A stretch of DNA of 64,000 bases from Phaeovulum veldkampii DSM 11550 (GTDB lineage: Bacteria; Pseudomonadota; Alphaproteobacteria; Rhodobacterales; Rhodobacteraceae). Below the pieces are notes generated by a model. That model did no database searches. It was not told the origin of the DNA and saw only the letters and a program-made list of their open reading frames with translations. The stretch covers positions 62,001 through 126,000 of the forward strand of contig NZ_PZKF01000002.1 of NCBI RefSeq assembly GCF_003034995.1. Reading direction: 5' to 3'. This document shows, piece by piece, positions 28,357 to 35,393 of this stretch. The translations under genes and the position numbers were made by a program. Numbering within the stretch: the stretch's first letter is position 1; every line of letters starts with the position of its first letter.

Positions 28357-28544
28357 TTTATTTTAAGGCGTTGAAATAAAAACGTATAGTTTTTGCGTCC
28401 CGGCGTTTTTCCGGTTCGCGCTGTTGCGCCAATGCCGAGTTGCGACCGGAATATGGCGCTGGGCGCCCGAAACGCTGGCTCCGCGCCGCGATTTCTGGGA
28501 CACTTGCCCAAAGTCGCAACAGACGACAGAGCAGGATCGCACCC

Positions 28545-29378
28545 ATGCGCCCATTGGCCCCCATGATCGCCGTTTGTGCGGCGCTGGCTGCCGTTCCGGC
28601 CCTGGCCGAGGACGGCCCGCAGCCCTATCCCGATTTCACCTTCAAACGGGTGGGCTTGCCCAAGCCCGGCCAGGCCAAACGCCTGACTATTCAGATAGAC
28701 CCGGCCGAACAGGCGCGGATGCTGGCCTCGGTGATGCCGCCGCCCGAACACCCGATCCGCCCCGAGGCGGCACCCGGCCCGACAGGGCCGATGCCGTTTG
28801 ACTGGTTCTGGGGGCAGGTGTCGCCCGGCATCGGCGACCGCGCCGGGCGGTTCTCCAAGGCGCTGGCGGCGCTGTCGCAGGGCCCCGAGGGCAAGGGCGT
28901 GCCCGCGCCGCGGCTGGCGCATCTGCAAGACATCGCCAACCGCCACGGCCGCGATATTCTGGCGGCCACGATCGGCACCGAGGTGTCGCCCGCGCTGGTG
29001 CTGGCGGTGATCGGCATCGAAAGCGGCGGGCAGGCGCAGGCGGTGTCTTCGGCGGGGGCGGTCGGGCTGATGCAGTTGATCCCGGCCACGGCGGAACGGT
29101 TCAAGGTGGCCGACAGCACCGACCCGGCGCAGAACATCCGCGGTGGCGTGGCCTATCTGAACTGGCTGATGAAGGAATTTGACCGCGACCCGCTGATGGT
29201 GCTGGCGGCCTATAACGCGGGTGAAAATGCGGTGAAGCAGAACGGCGGCGTGCCGCCCTATGCCGAAACGCGGGCCTATGTGCCCAAGGTTCTGGCCGCC
29301 TGGGGCGTGGCGCGGGGGCTGTGCCTGTCGCCGCCTGAACTGGTCAGCGATGGCTGCGTCTTTGCGGTCAAGGGCTAG
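28545..29378 (+). CDS. Lytic transglycosylase (SLT domain)
   Basis: A 277-residue periplasmic muramidase-like enzyme. A signal peptide ends PALAEDG. The SLT domain (about 145-245) holds the catalytic Glu in IGIESGGQAQA, then the family GAVGLMQLIPATAERF and AAYNAGENAV. The ATG at 28545 with AGGA upstream is preferred to a 35-residue longer frame. It is divergent from the pilin cluster and 10 bp upstream of the HAD-UbiA gene. It may open peptidoglycan for the pilus, as such enzymes do at other trans-envelope machines. Confidence 0.92.
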   Translation: MRPLAPMIAVCAALAAVPALAEDGPQPYPDFTFKRVGLPKPGQAKRLTIQIDPAEQARMLASVMPPPEHPIRPEAAPGPTGPMPFDWFWGQVSPGIGDRAGRFSKALAALSQGPEGKGVPAPRLAHLQDIANRHGRDILAATIGTEVSPALVLAVIGIESGGQAQAVSSAGAVGLMQLIPATAERFKVADSTDPAQNIRGGVAYLNWLMKEFDRDPLMVLAAYNAGENAVKQNGGVPPYAETRAYVPKVLAAWGVARGLCLSPPELVSDGCVFAVKG

Positions 29379-29388
29379 GTCGGTGACG

Positions 29389-30807
29389 ATGCGACCGCTG
29401 GTTCTGGATGTGGACGGCACCTTCCTGCGCACCGACATGCTGCTGGAATGTTTCTGGGGCGCGCTGGGCCGCGATCCGCTGGCCACTCTCGCCGCGCTGC
29501 GCCACCTGCGCGACCGGCCGCAGCTTAAGGCCGAACTGGCGGCGCTGGCGCAATTGCGCACCGATCTTTTGCCCGTCAACCCCGATGTGGCTGCCCGCGC
29601 CGCCGCCGCCATGGCCGAGGGGCGCGAGGTGGTTCTGGCCTCGGCCGCCGATCGCGGGCTGGTGGCGCGTCTGGCCGCCGATCACGGGCTGTCGCCGCGG
29701 GTCTTTGCCTCGGGCGAGGGCGTCAACCTCAAGGGGGCGGTCAAGGCGCAGGCGTTGGTGGCGGCCTTTGGCCCGCGCGGCTTTGACTATGCGGGCAACG
29801 AGCCGGCCGACCGCGCCGTGTGGGATCAGGCCGAAACCGCGCTGGTGGTGGGCGATGCGGCCAGCGCCCGTGCCCTGGCCGCAGCCGGGCGCCCGGTTCA
29901 GCACTTGCCCGGCGGCTGGTCGGTGCGGGCGCTGGCCCGCGCCTTGCGACCGCATCAATGGGTCAAGAACGTGCTCTTGCTGCTACCGATGATCGCCGCG
30001 CATCAATTTGACATGGCCACGCTGCTGCCGGTTCTTTTGGGGGTCGTGGCGTTTTCGGCCGCCGCCTCGGCCATCTACATCGTCAACGATCTGCTGGATC
30101 TGGAGGCCGACCGCCTGCACCCGGTCAAGCACCGCCGCCCCTTTGCCGCCGGAGCGGTACCGATCGGGGTGGGGATGCTGGCCTGCCTTGGGCTGGGCGG
30201 GGTGGCGTTGATGATCGGTGCGGCGCTGAACATGGCCTTTCTGGGGGTTCTGATCCTCTACATGGTCACATCGCTGGCCTATTCGCTCCGGCTCAAGCGC
30301 GCGCGCTGGGTCGATGTGGCGACGTTGGCCGGGCTATACACGCTGCGCGTGGTGGCGGGCGCGGCGGCGGGCGGCATTGCCGCCTCGCTCTACATGCTGA
30401 TCTTTGTGTTCCCGGTCTTTCTGACCCTTGGCTGTGTCAAGCGGTTGACCGAGCTGGCGCTGGCGCCCGATGCGGGGCGGCTGCCGGGGCGCGGCTATGG
30501 GCGCGCAGACCGGGCCGATCTGCTGAACGTCGCGGGGCTGGGCGTGTTTGGCGCACTGCTGATCTTTTTCCTCTACAGCCTGTCCGAACAGGGCCGCGCG
30601 CTTTATCCCGACAGTTGGTTGATGTGGCTGGCGATGCTGCCGATCGGCGTCTGGCTGGTGCGGATGGTGGCGTTGGGCTGGATGGGCCGCCAGGACCATG
30701 ATCCGATCGTCTTTGCGATGCGCGACAAGCTGGGGCTGGGCCTCGTGATGCTGACGCTTGCGCTGATGTTCTGGGCCGCCGGGCTGTGGGGGCAGTGGTT
30801 CGGCTAG
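29389..30807 (+). CDS. HAD phosphatase-UbiA prenyltransferase fusion, DPPR-synthase-like
   Basis: A 472-residue protein with two domains. Residues 1-175 are a HAD phosphatase (DVDGT at 7-11, SAAD, a motif-III lysine in GVNLKG, then GNEPADRAVW). Residues 185-470 are a UbiA-type membrane prenyltransferase with NDLLDLEADRLHPVKHRRP (first Asp-rich motif, N233-D241) and KRLTELALAP as second site, both resembling Rv3806c, which transfers phosphoribose to decaprenyl phosphate. The HAD part would suit removal of the 5-phosphate. Several membrane helices are present. It is adjacent to DprE2- and DprE1-like genes on the opposite strand. The reaction is an inference. Confidence 0.84.
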   Translation: MRPLVLDVDGTFLRTDMLLECFWGALGRDPLATLAALRHLRDRPQLKAELAALAQLRTDLLPVNPDVAARAAAAMAEGREVVLASAADRGLVARLAADHGLSPRVFASGEGVNLKGAVKAQALVAAFGPRGFDYAGNEPADRAVWDQAETALVVGDAASARALAAAGRPVQHLPGGWSVRALARALRPHQWVKNVLLLLPMIAAHQFDMATLLPVLLGVVAFSAAASAIYIVNDLLDLEADRLHPVKHRRPFAAGAVPIGVGMLACLGLGGVALMIGAALNMAFLGVLILYMVTSLAYSLRLKRARWVDVATLAGLYTLRVVAGAAAGGIAASLYMLIFVFPVFLTLGCVKRLTELALAPDAGRLPGRGYGRADRADLLNVAGLGVFGALLIFFLYSLSEQGRALYPDSWLMWLAMLPIGVWLVRMVALGWMGRQDHDPIVFAMRDKLGLGLVMLTLALMFWAAGLWGQWFG

Positions 30808-30808
30808 G

Positions 30809-31546
30809 CTAGATTTTCAGCTTCTTGAAGATCGGCTCGGGGATGGTGCGGATGATCAGCATGATCCAGCGCCAGAAGAACGGGGTGTAGATCACGTTGC
30901 GCCGCCGCAAGATTGCGCTGCGAATGTCGGCGGCCACCGCTTCGGGGCGGGCGACCAGAAACATGCCAGGCAGCCCCCATGTCATCGCGGTATCGACAAA
31001 GCCGGGCTTGACCGTCACCACATGCCCGCCGGCGCGGCCCAGCCGGTTGCGCAAGCCCGACAGATAGGCGTGAAATCCCGCCTTGGCCGCGCCGTAGACA
31101 TAGTTCCCCAGCCGCCCGCGGTCTCCCGCGACGGAACCCACGCCCACCACGGTGCCCGCGCCTCGCGCCTCGATCACGGGTGCCAGCATCTGCAGGAACC
31201 GCGCGGGGCCTGCAAAATTGTCCGCGACCACCCCCTCGATCAGCGCGGGGTCGGCGTCGATCGCGGCTTGCGGCGGCATCGAGCCAGCAAATACCGCCGC
31301 GCTGATCGGGCCGGGTTCGGCCGCGGCGCGGGCGATCAATGCGGCGAAGGTTGCGGCATCGCGGGTATCAAACGCCATGGCTTCGGCCAGCCGCGCGCCG
31401 CGCAGGCGGCAGTCTTGGGCCAGCAGCGCCAGTTCGGCGCCATCCCGCCCGGCCAGCAGCAGGCCCGCGCCCTCTGCGGCAAGGCTGCGGGCAAAGGCGC
31501 GCGCCATCGCCGAGGTGGCGCCAAGAATGATCCAGGTGTCGCTCAT
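30809..31546 (-). CDS. SDR-family oxidoreductase, DprE2-like
   Basis: A 245-residue short-chain dehydrogenase. The N-terminal nucleotide-binding site is ILGATSAMARAFARSL, in place of the usual TGxxxGIG, as in DprE2-type proteins. Active-site YGAAKAGF (YxxxK) follows, and the C-terminus ends with a short hydrophobic tail. In mycobacteria DprE2 reduces decaprenylphosphoryl-2-keto-ribose to decaprenylphosphoryl-arabinose with DprE1. Its start overlaps the DprE1-like stop by ATGA, showing coupling. The assignment is by motif and context. Confidence 0.85.
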   Translation of the reverse strand: MSDTWIILGATSAMARAFARSLAAEGAGLLLAGRDGAELALLAQDCRLRGARLAEAMAFDTRDAATFAALIARAAAEPGPISAAVFAGSMPPQAAIDADPALIEGVVADNFAGPARFLQMLAPVIEARGAGTVVGVGSVAGDRGRLGNYVYGAAKAGFHAYLSGLRNRLGRAGGHVVTVKPGFVDTAMTWGLPGMFLVARPEAVAADIRSAILRRRNVIYTPFFWRWIMLIIRTIPEPIFKKLKI

Positions 31547-32850
31547 GCGGGGGCTCTCAGTTGCAGGCGGCGGACAAGGTCGGTGGCCAGATAGCCTTGC
31601 GGGTCGGCACGGGCGGCCTCGTGCGCCCAAGCCCCCAGTTCGGGATACATCGCGCGGATCGTGGCCGGGGCGGCCAGCGCATCCTTGGCCAGATAGATCC
31701 GCCCCTCTGCCGCCAGCGCCATCGCCTCCAGCCGGGCGATCAGGTCGCGCGCGGCGGGACCGTTGGGAAAATCTATCGCCAGCGTCCAGCCCGCCATCGG
31801 AAAGCTGAGCATCCCGGCCCGCCCCGGCCCCATCCGCTTCAGCACCGCCAGCGGCGATGCAAGGCCCGAGGCCGCCACAGCCTCCAGCATTTCGCGCAGC
31901 GCCTTGGCGGCGCCCGGCGGCACCACGCATTGAAACTGGTGAAAGCCGCGCTTGCCGTATAGCCGGTTCCAGTCGTGCAGCCGGTCCAGCGGAAAGAAGA
32001 AATCGGGCAGCGCGCGCAGCCGGGTGCGGCCAGCGGGCGGAATGCGGTTGAAATAGGCCGCGTTGAAGGCCCGCACCACCGGCGCCGACAGCGCAAGGCC
32101 GGGCGCATCCAGCGCCACCTTGCGCGCGCGGGTCTGCGCCGCCACCGGCCCGGCGCTGTGGCGCGCCTCTTCGACGATGCCGCGGCCCAGCGTGGCGCCG
32201 GTCGCGGTGGCGTCGATCCAGCCCACGCAATAGGGCGCGTCCGACCGCTCCAGCGCAGCCAGATGATCGGACCAATGGGCGGCGCGGGTTTCTCGCACCT
32301 CCATCGCAGCCCCCGGAACCCGCATCAGCCGCAGCCGCGCCGACACGATTACCCCGGTCTGGCCCAGACCGCCAAGGGTCGCGAGAAACAGGTCGGTGCC
32401 CGGTGCCACCTCGACCGTCGCACCGCCCTGCAACAGGGTCAGGCTTTCGACATGCTGGCCAAAGCTGCCCGCGTGGTGGTGGTTCTTGCCGTGCACATCC
32501 TGCGCGATGGCGCCACCCACAGTGGCAAAGCCGGTGCCCGGCAGCACCGCAGGCAGCCAGCCGCGCGGCGCCAGCGCCGCCGCGATTTCGCCCAGCCGCG
32601 TGCCCGCTTCCACCTCCAGCAGCCCGGCGTCGGGATCAAATCCCGTCATCCGGTCCAGCCGGGTCATGTCGATGGCGCGACCGGCATCATTGGTGGCCGC
32701 ATCGCCGTAGGACCGGCGCATCCCGATCGCAGGTGCCGGGGTTTCGGCGCAAATCCGCGCCAGATCGGCCCGGCGTTCGGGTCGGGCCAGATCGCCGCGC
32801 GCACGGTGACTGCGGCCCCAGCCGCTATACTCAAGCGTTTTCCAGCGCAT
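31543..32850 (-). CDS. FAD-binding oxidase, DprE1-like
   Basis: A 435-residue flavoenzyme of the DprE1 type that would oxidise polyprenylphosphoryl-ribose to the 2-keto form. The FAD-binding region reads GGAIAQDVHGKNHHHAGSF (about 112-130) with H120 and K122 at the positions of H132 and K134 of the mycobacterial enzyme. The C-terminal part has FPMAGWTLAIDFP (350-362). Here Ala358 replaces the Cys387 targeted by benzothiazinones and Thr356 replaces Asn385. The start at 32850 follows AAGG; the upstream gene overlaps by 20 bp. Confidence 0.86.
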   Translation of the reverse strand: MRWKTLEYSGWGRSHRARGDLARPERRADLARICAETPAPAIGMRRSYGDAATNDAGRAIDMTRLDRMTGFDPDAGLLEVEAGTRLGEIAAALAPRGWLPAVLPGTGFATVGGAIAQDVHGKNHHHAGSFGQHVESLTLLQGGATVEVAPGTDLFLATLGGLGQTGVIVSARLRLMRVPGAAMEVRETRAAHWSDHLAALERSDAPYCVGWIDATATGATLGRGIVEEARHSAGPVAAQTRARKVALDAPGLALSAPVVRAFNAAYFNRIPPAGRTRLRALPDFFFPLDRLHDWNRLYGKRGFHQFQCVVPPGAAKALREMLEAVAASGLASPLAVLKRMGPGRAGMLSFPMAGWTLAIDFPNGPAARDLIARLEAMALAAEGRIYLAKDALAAPATIRAMYPELGAWAHEAARADPQGYLATDLVRRLQLRAPA

Positions 32851-33841
32851 GTCGTGGCCTTTTTGAAATCCGTTCGGCAACAGGAAAGACGGTAAGCCCG
32901 ATGACGATGGCAAACCAGAGTGTCGTGAGGCGGATCACCGCCGTTGCGGGCAGCGCAATCTCCATGCCCACACCGTCAAGCGCCAGCAGCGCCACCATCG
33001 CCGCCTCTGCGCCGCCCAGACCGCCCGGCGCCCCGGTCAGGCCCCCGGCAAGCGTGGCAAAGATGAAAATCGCAACCGCCCGCCACAGCCCGATGTCGGC
33101 CCCCATGGCAGTCAGCAGCAGGTGAAAGGCATACCCTTCGGCCAGCCAGCCCAGCCCGCCCAGCGCCAGCGCAAGGCCCAGCGTCGGCCCATGGCTGAAC
33201 CGCCCAAGCGAGCGCGCGGCATTCCGCGCGCGGGCAAACAGCCGCGGCGCCCGGCCCAGCGCGCGAAAGGCCAGGGTAACCGCACCGGCCAAAAGCCGCG
33301 GTCGCGTCACCAGCACAGCCGCACCCGCAGCCGCGATGGCCACCGGCACAGCGCCCGCCATGCCCCCCGCCGCCAGCGCGACCGAGAGCGCCAGCAAAAG
33401 CCCCATCGCCGCCAGATCCGCGGCCCGATCCATCAGTGCCAGCGGCGCGCCGCGTTCGAGCGGCCAGCCGGTTTCCCGCGCGATCCAGCGCATCCGCACC
33501 AGCTCGCCCAGCCGCCCCGGTGTCACGCTCAGCGCAAAGCCGCCGAGAAAGTGGCGCAGGTTCTGCGCCAGCCCCAGCCGTAGCCCGAGACGGCGGGCAA
33601 AGACGTGCCAGCGCAGCCCGCGGGCCAGATAGTTCAGGCCAGACAATGCCAGCAGCCCGGCCATCAGCGCGGGCGAAAGCCGCGCGATCTGGGCCAAGGT
33701 TTCCTCCCAGCCGGTCGCGGCGGCCAGCGCGGCAAGGCCGAACGCCACCAGCGCGATCAGTCCGGCCATCAGCGCAGCATCGCGCAGGCGCCGGTTCGGC
33801 GCAGGGGCGGGGGCAGAAGAGATCGGGCGTCGGGCTGTCAT
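32831..33841 (-). CDS. Lysylphosphatidylglycerol synthase-type flippase-like membrane protein
   Basis: A 336-residue inner-membrane protein with about eight hydrophobic segments and the UPF0104/LPG_synthase_TM family sequence, for example LNYLARGLRWHVFARRLGLRL, GFALSVTPGRLGELVRMRW and GLTGAPGGLGGAEAAMV. Such proteins lack the aminoacyl-transfer domain and may move lipid-linked substrates across the membrane. Its position ahead of, and overlapping, the DprE1-like gene suggests a role in moving the polyprenylphosphoryl sugar. This is inference. Confidence 0.85.
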   Translation of the reverse strand: MTARRPISSAPAPAPNRRLRDAALMAGLIALVAFGLAALAAATGWEETLAQIARLSPALMAGLLALSGLNYLARGLRWHVFARRLGLRLGLAQNLRHFLGGFALSVTPGRLGELVRMRWIARETGWPLERGAPLALMDRAADLAAMGLLLALSVALAAGGMAGAVPVAIAAAGAAVLVTRPRLLAGAVTLAFRALGRAPRLFARARNAARSLGRFSHGPTLGLALALGGLGWLAEGYAFHLLLTAMGADIGLWRAVAIFIFATLAGGLTGAPGGLGGAEAAMVALLALDGVGMEIALPATAVIRLTTLWFAIVIGLTVFPVAERISKRPRHALENA

Positions 33842-33913
33842 GCCGCACTGTCTGGCGACAGACCTAGGCAGGAATATGGAAATGTTTCGACCCGACGAAC
33901 AATTCCCAAGGCT

Positions 33914-33936
33914 GCGGGCGGCACAGAGCCGCCCGC
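33914..33936. terminator. Terminator hairpin after scoB
   Basis: A perfect 9-bp stem (GCGGGCGGC / GCCGCCCGC) with a 5-nt loop lies 8 bp after the scoB stop and 73 bp upstream of the flippase-like gene start. No T-run follows. Confidence 0.55.
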
Positions 33937-33943
33937 GCGGGGG

Positions 33944-34573
33944 TCAGTCGACAATGGTCGCCTCGGTCGCGGCGCGCAGTTCGGCCTCGGTCACGCCATC
34001 GGCCAGTTCAACAATGTGCAGCCCCTTGTGGCCCACATCCAGAACGCCAAGGTTTGTAATGATCCGGTCCACCACCGCCTTGCCGGTCAGGGGCAGGGTG
34101 CATTCGCGCAGCACCTTGGATTCGCCTGCCTTGTTGGTGTGATCCATCACCACCACCACGCGTTTCACCCCGGCGACAAGGTCCATCGCGCCGCCCATGC
34201 CCTTCACCAGCTTGCCGGGGATCATCCAGTTTGCCAGATCGCCCTTTTCCGACACCTCCATGGCGCCCAGAATTGCCATGGCGATCTTGCCGCCGCGGAT
34301 CATGGCGAAACTGGTGGCGCTGTCGAAATAGGCCGAATGCGGCAGTTCGCTGATCGTCTGCTTGCCTGCGTTGATCAGATCGGGGTCCACCTGGTCCTCG
34401 GTCGGGAAGGGGCCGATGCCCAGCATCCCGTTTTCCGATTGCAGGGTGACGGTCACGCCTTCGGGGATGTAGTTGGCCACCAGCGTCGGAATGCCGATGC
34501 CGAGGTTCACATACATCCCGTCTTGCAGTTCCTTCGCGGCGCGCGCAGCCAGTTGGTTTCTGTCCCAAGCCAT
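33944..34573 (-). CDS. scoB: 3-oxoacid CoA-transferase subunit B
   Basis: A 209-residue beta subunit of a succinyl-CoA:3-ketoacid CoA-transferase (or the related acetate CoA-transferase). The catalytic glutamate lies in [12 protein letters not shown], and the CoA-binding loop GIGIPTLV lies near the N-terminus. It starts 4 bp downstream of scoA. The pair activates acetoacetate to acetoacetyl-CoA with succinyl-CoA. Which oxoacid is used cannot be told. Confidence 0.93.
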   Translation of the reverse strand: MAWDRNQLAARAAKELQDGMYVNLGIGIPTLVANYIPEGVTVTLQSENGMLGIGPFPTEDQVDPDLINAGKQTISELPHSAYFDSATSFAMIRGGKIAMAILGAMEVSEKGDLANWMIPGKLVKGMGGAMDLVAGVKRVVVVMDHTNKAGESKVLRECTLPLTGKAVVDRIITNLGVLDVGHKGLHIVELADGVTEAELRAATEATIVD

Positions 34574-34576
34574 GTG

Positions 34577-35272
34577 TCAGCCCTCCCGCACAGTGCGCTG
34601 TTCGATTCGTTTTTCATGCGTGCCGGTGATGATCCGGTGCACATAGATGCCAGGCAGGTGGATGCAGTCGGGGTCCAGACTGCCCACCGGCACGATTTCC
34701 TCGACCTCTGCCACGCAAACACGCCCGCAGGTGGCGGCGGGCACGTTGAAGTTGCGCGCGGTCTTGCGGAACACGAGGTTGCCCGAGGTATCGGCCTTCC
34801 ATGCCTTCACGATCGCCAGATCGACCACGATCCCGGTTTCAAGGATATAGGTTTCGCCGTTGAAATCCTTGTGCTCCTTGCCCTCGGCAATCACCGTGCC
34901 GACGCCGGTTTTCGTGTAGAACCCCGGAATGCCCGCGCCGCCCGCGCGCATCCGTTCGGCCAGCGTGCCCTGCGGGTTGAATTCCAGCTCCAGTTCGCCC
35001 GACAGATACTGCCGCATGAATTCGGCGTTTTCGCCGACATAGGACGAGATCATCTTCTTGATCTGGCGCGTATCCAGCAGCTTGCCCAGACCAAAGCCGT
35101 CCACCCCGCAGTTGTTCGAGGCGATCGTCACATCCTTCACGCCGCTGTCCACCAGCGCGTCGATCAGCAATTCGGGAATGCCGCAGAGGCCGAAGCCCCC
35201 GGCGGCGATGCTCATTCCATCGCGCAGCAGGCCGTCAAGGGCCTCGGCAGCGGATGCGTAAACCTTCTTCAT
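34577..35272 (-). CDS. scoA: 3-oxoacid CoA-transferase subunit A
   Basis: A 231-residue alpha subunit with the family N-terminus [16 protein letters not shown] (glycine-rich CoA site) and [26 protein letters not shown] precedes the start at 35272. It forms an operon with scoB (4-bp gap). No acetoacetate or beta-hydroxybutyrate genes are nearby in this window. Confidence 0.93.
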   Translation of the reverse strand: MKKVYASAAEALDGLLRDGMSIAAGGFGLCGIPELLIDALVDSGVKDVTIASNNCGVDGFGLGKLLDTRQIKKMISSYVGENAEFMRQYLSGELELEFNPQGTLAERMRAGGAGIPGFYTKTGVGTVIAEGKEHKDFNGETYILETGIVVDLAIVKAWKADTSGNLVFRKTARNFNVPAATCGRVCVAEVEEIVPVGSLDPDCIHLPGIYVHRIITGTHEKRIEQRTVREG

Positions 35273-35353
35273 GGATACCTCCCCATCGGTCTGGGAAAGT
35301 TGTGGCGAAGGGGCGCCGCGCTGTCAATTGCCGCGCCGCGGCGGGGGCGGGCG

Positions 35354-35377
35354 AAAATTTTTCGTCCGAAAAATTTT
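35354..35377 (-). terminator. AT-rich perfect palindrome after topA
   Basis: Two 11-nt arms (AAAATTTTTCG at 35354-35364 and CGAAAAATTTT at 35367-35377) form a perfect inverted repeat with a 2-nt loop, in the 121 bp between topA and scoA. It lies 17 bp after the topA stop. The long A/T runs are unusual in this GC-rich genome. It could act as a terminator in either direction or as a protein-binding site. The rest of the gap shows nothing else. Confidence 0.55.
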
Positions 35378-35393
35378 GCCACCTCCGGTCGGG

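Noticed and set aside
28339-28395. A sigma-54 promoter in the AT-rich block
   Set aside because: TGG and TTGC elements do not appear at the right spacing.
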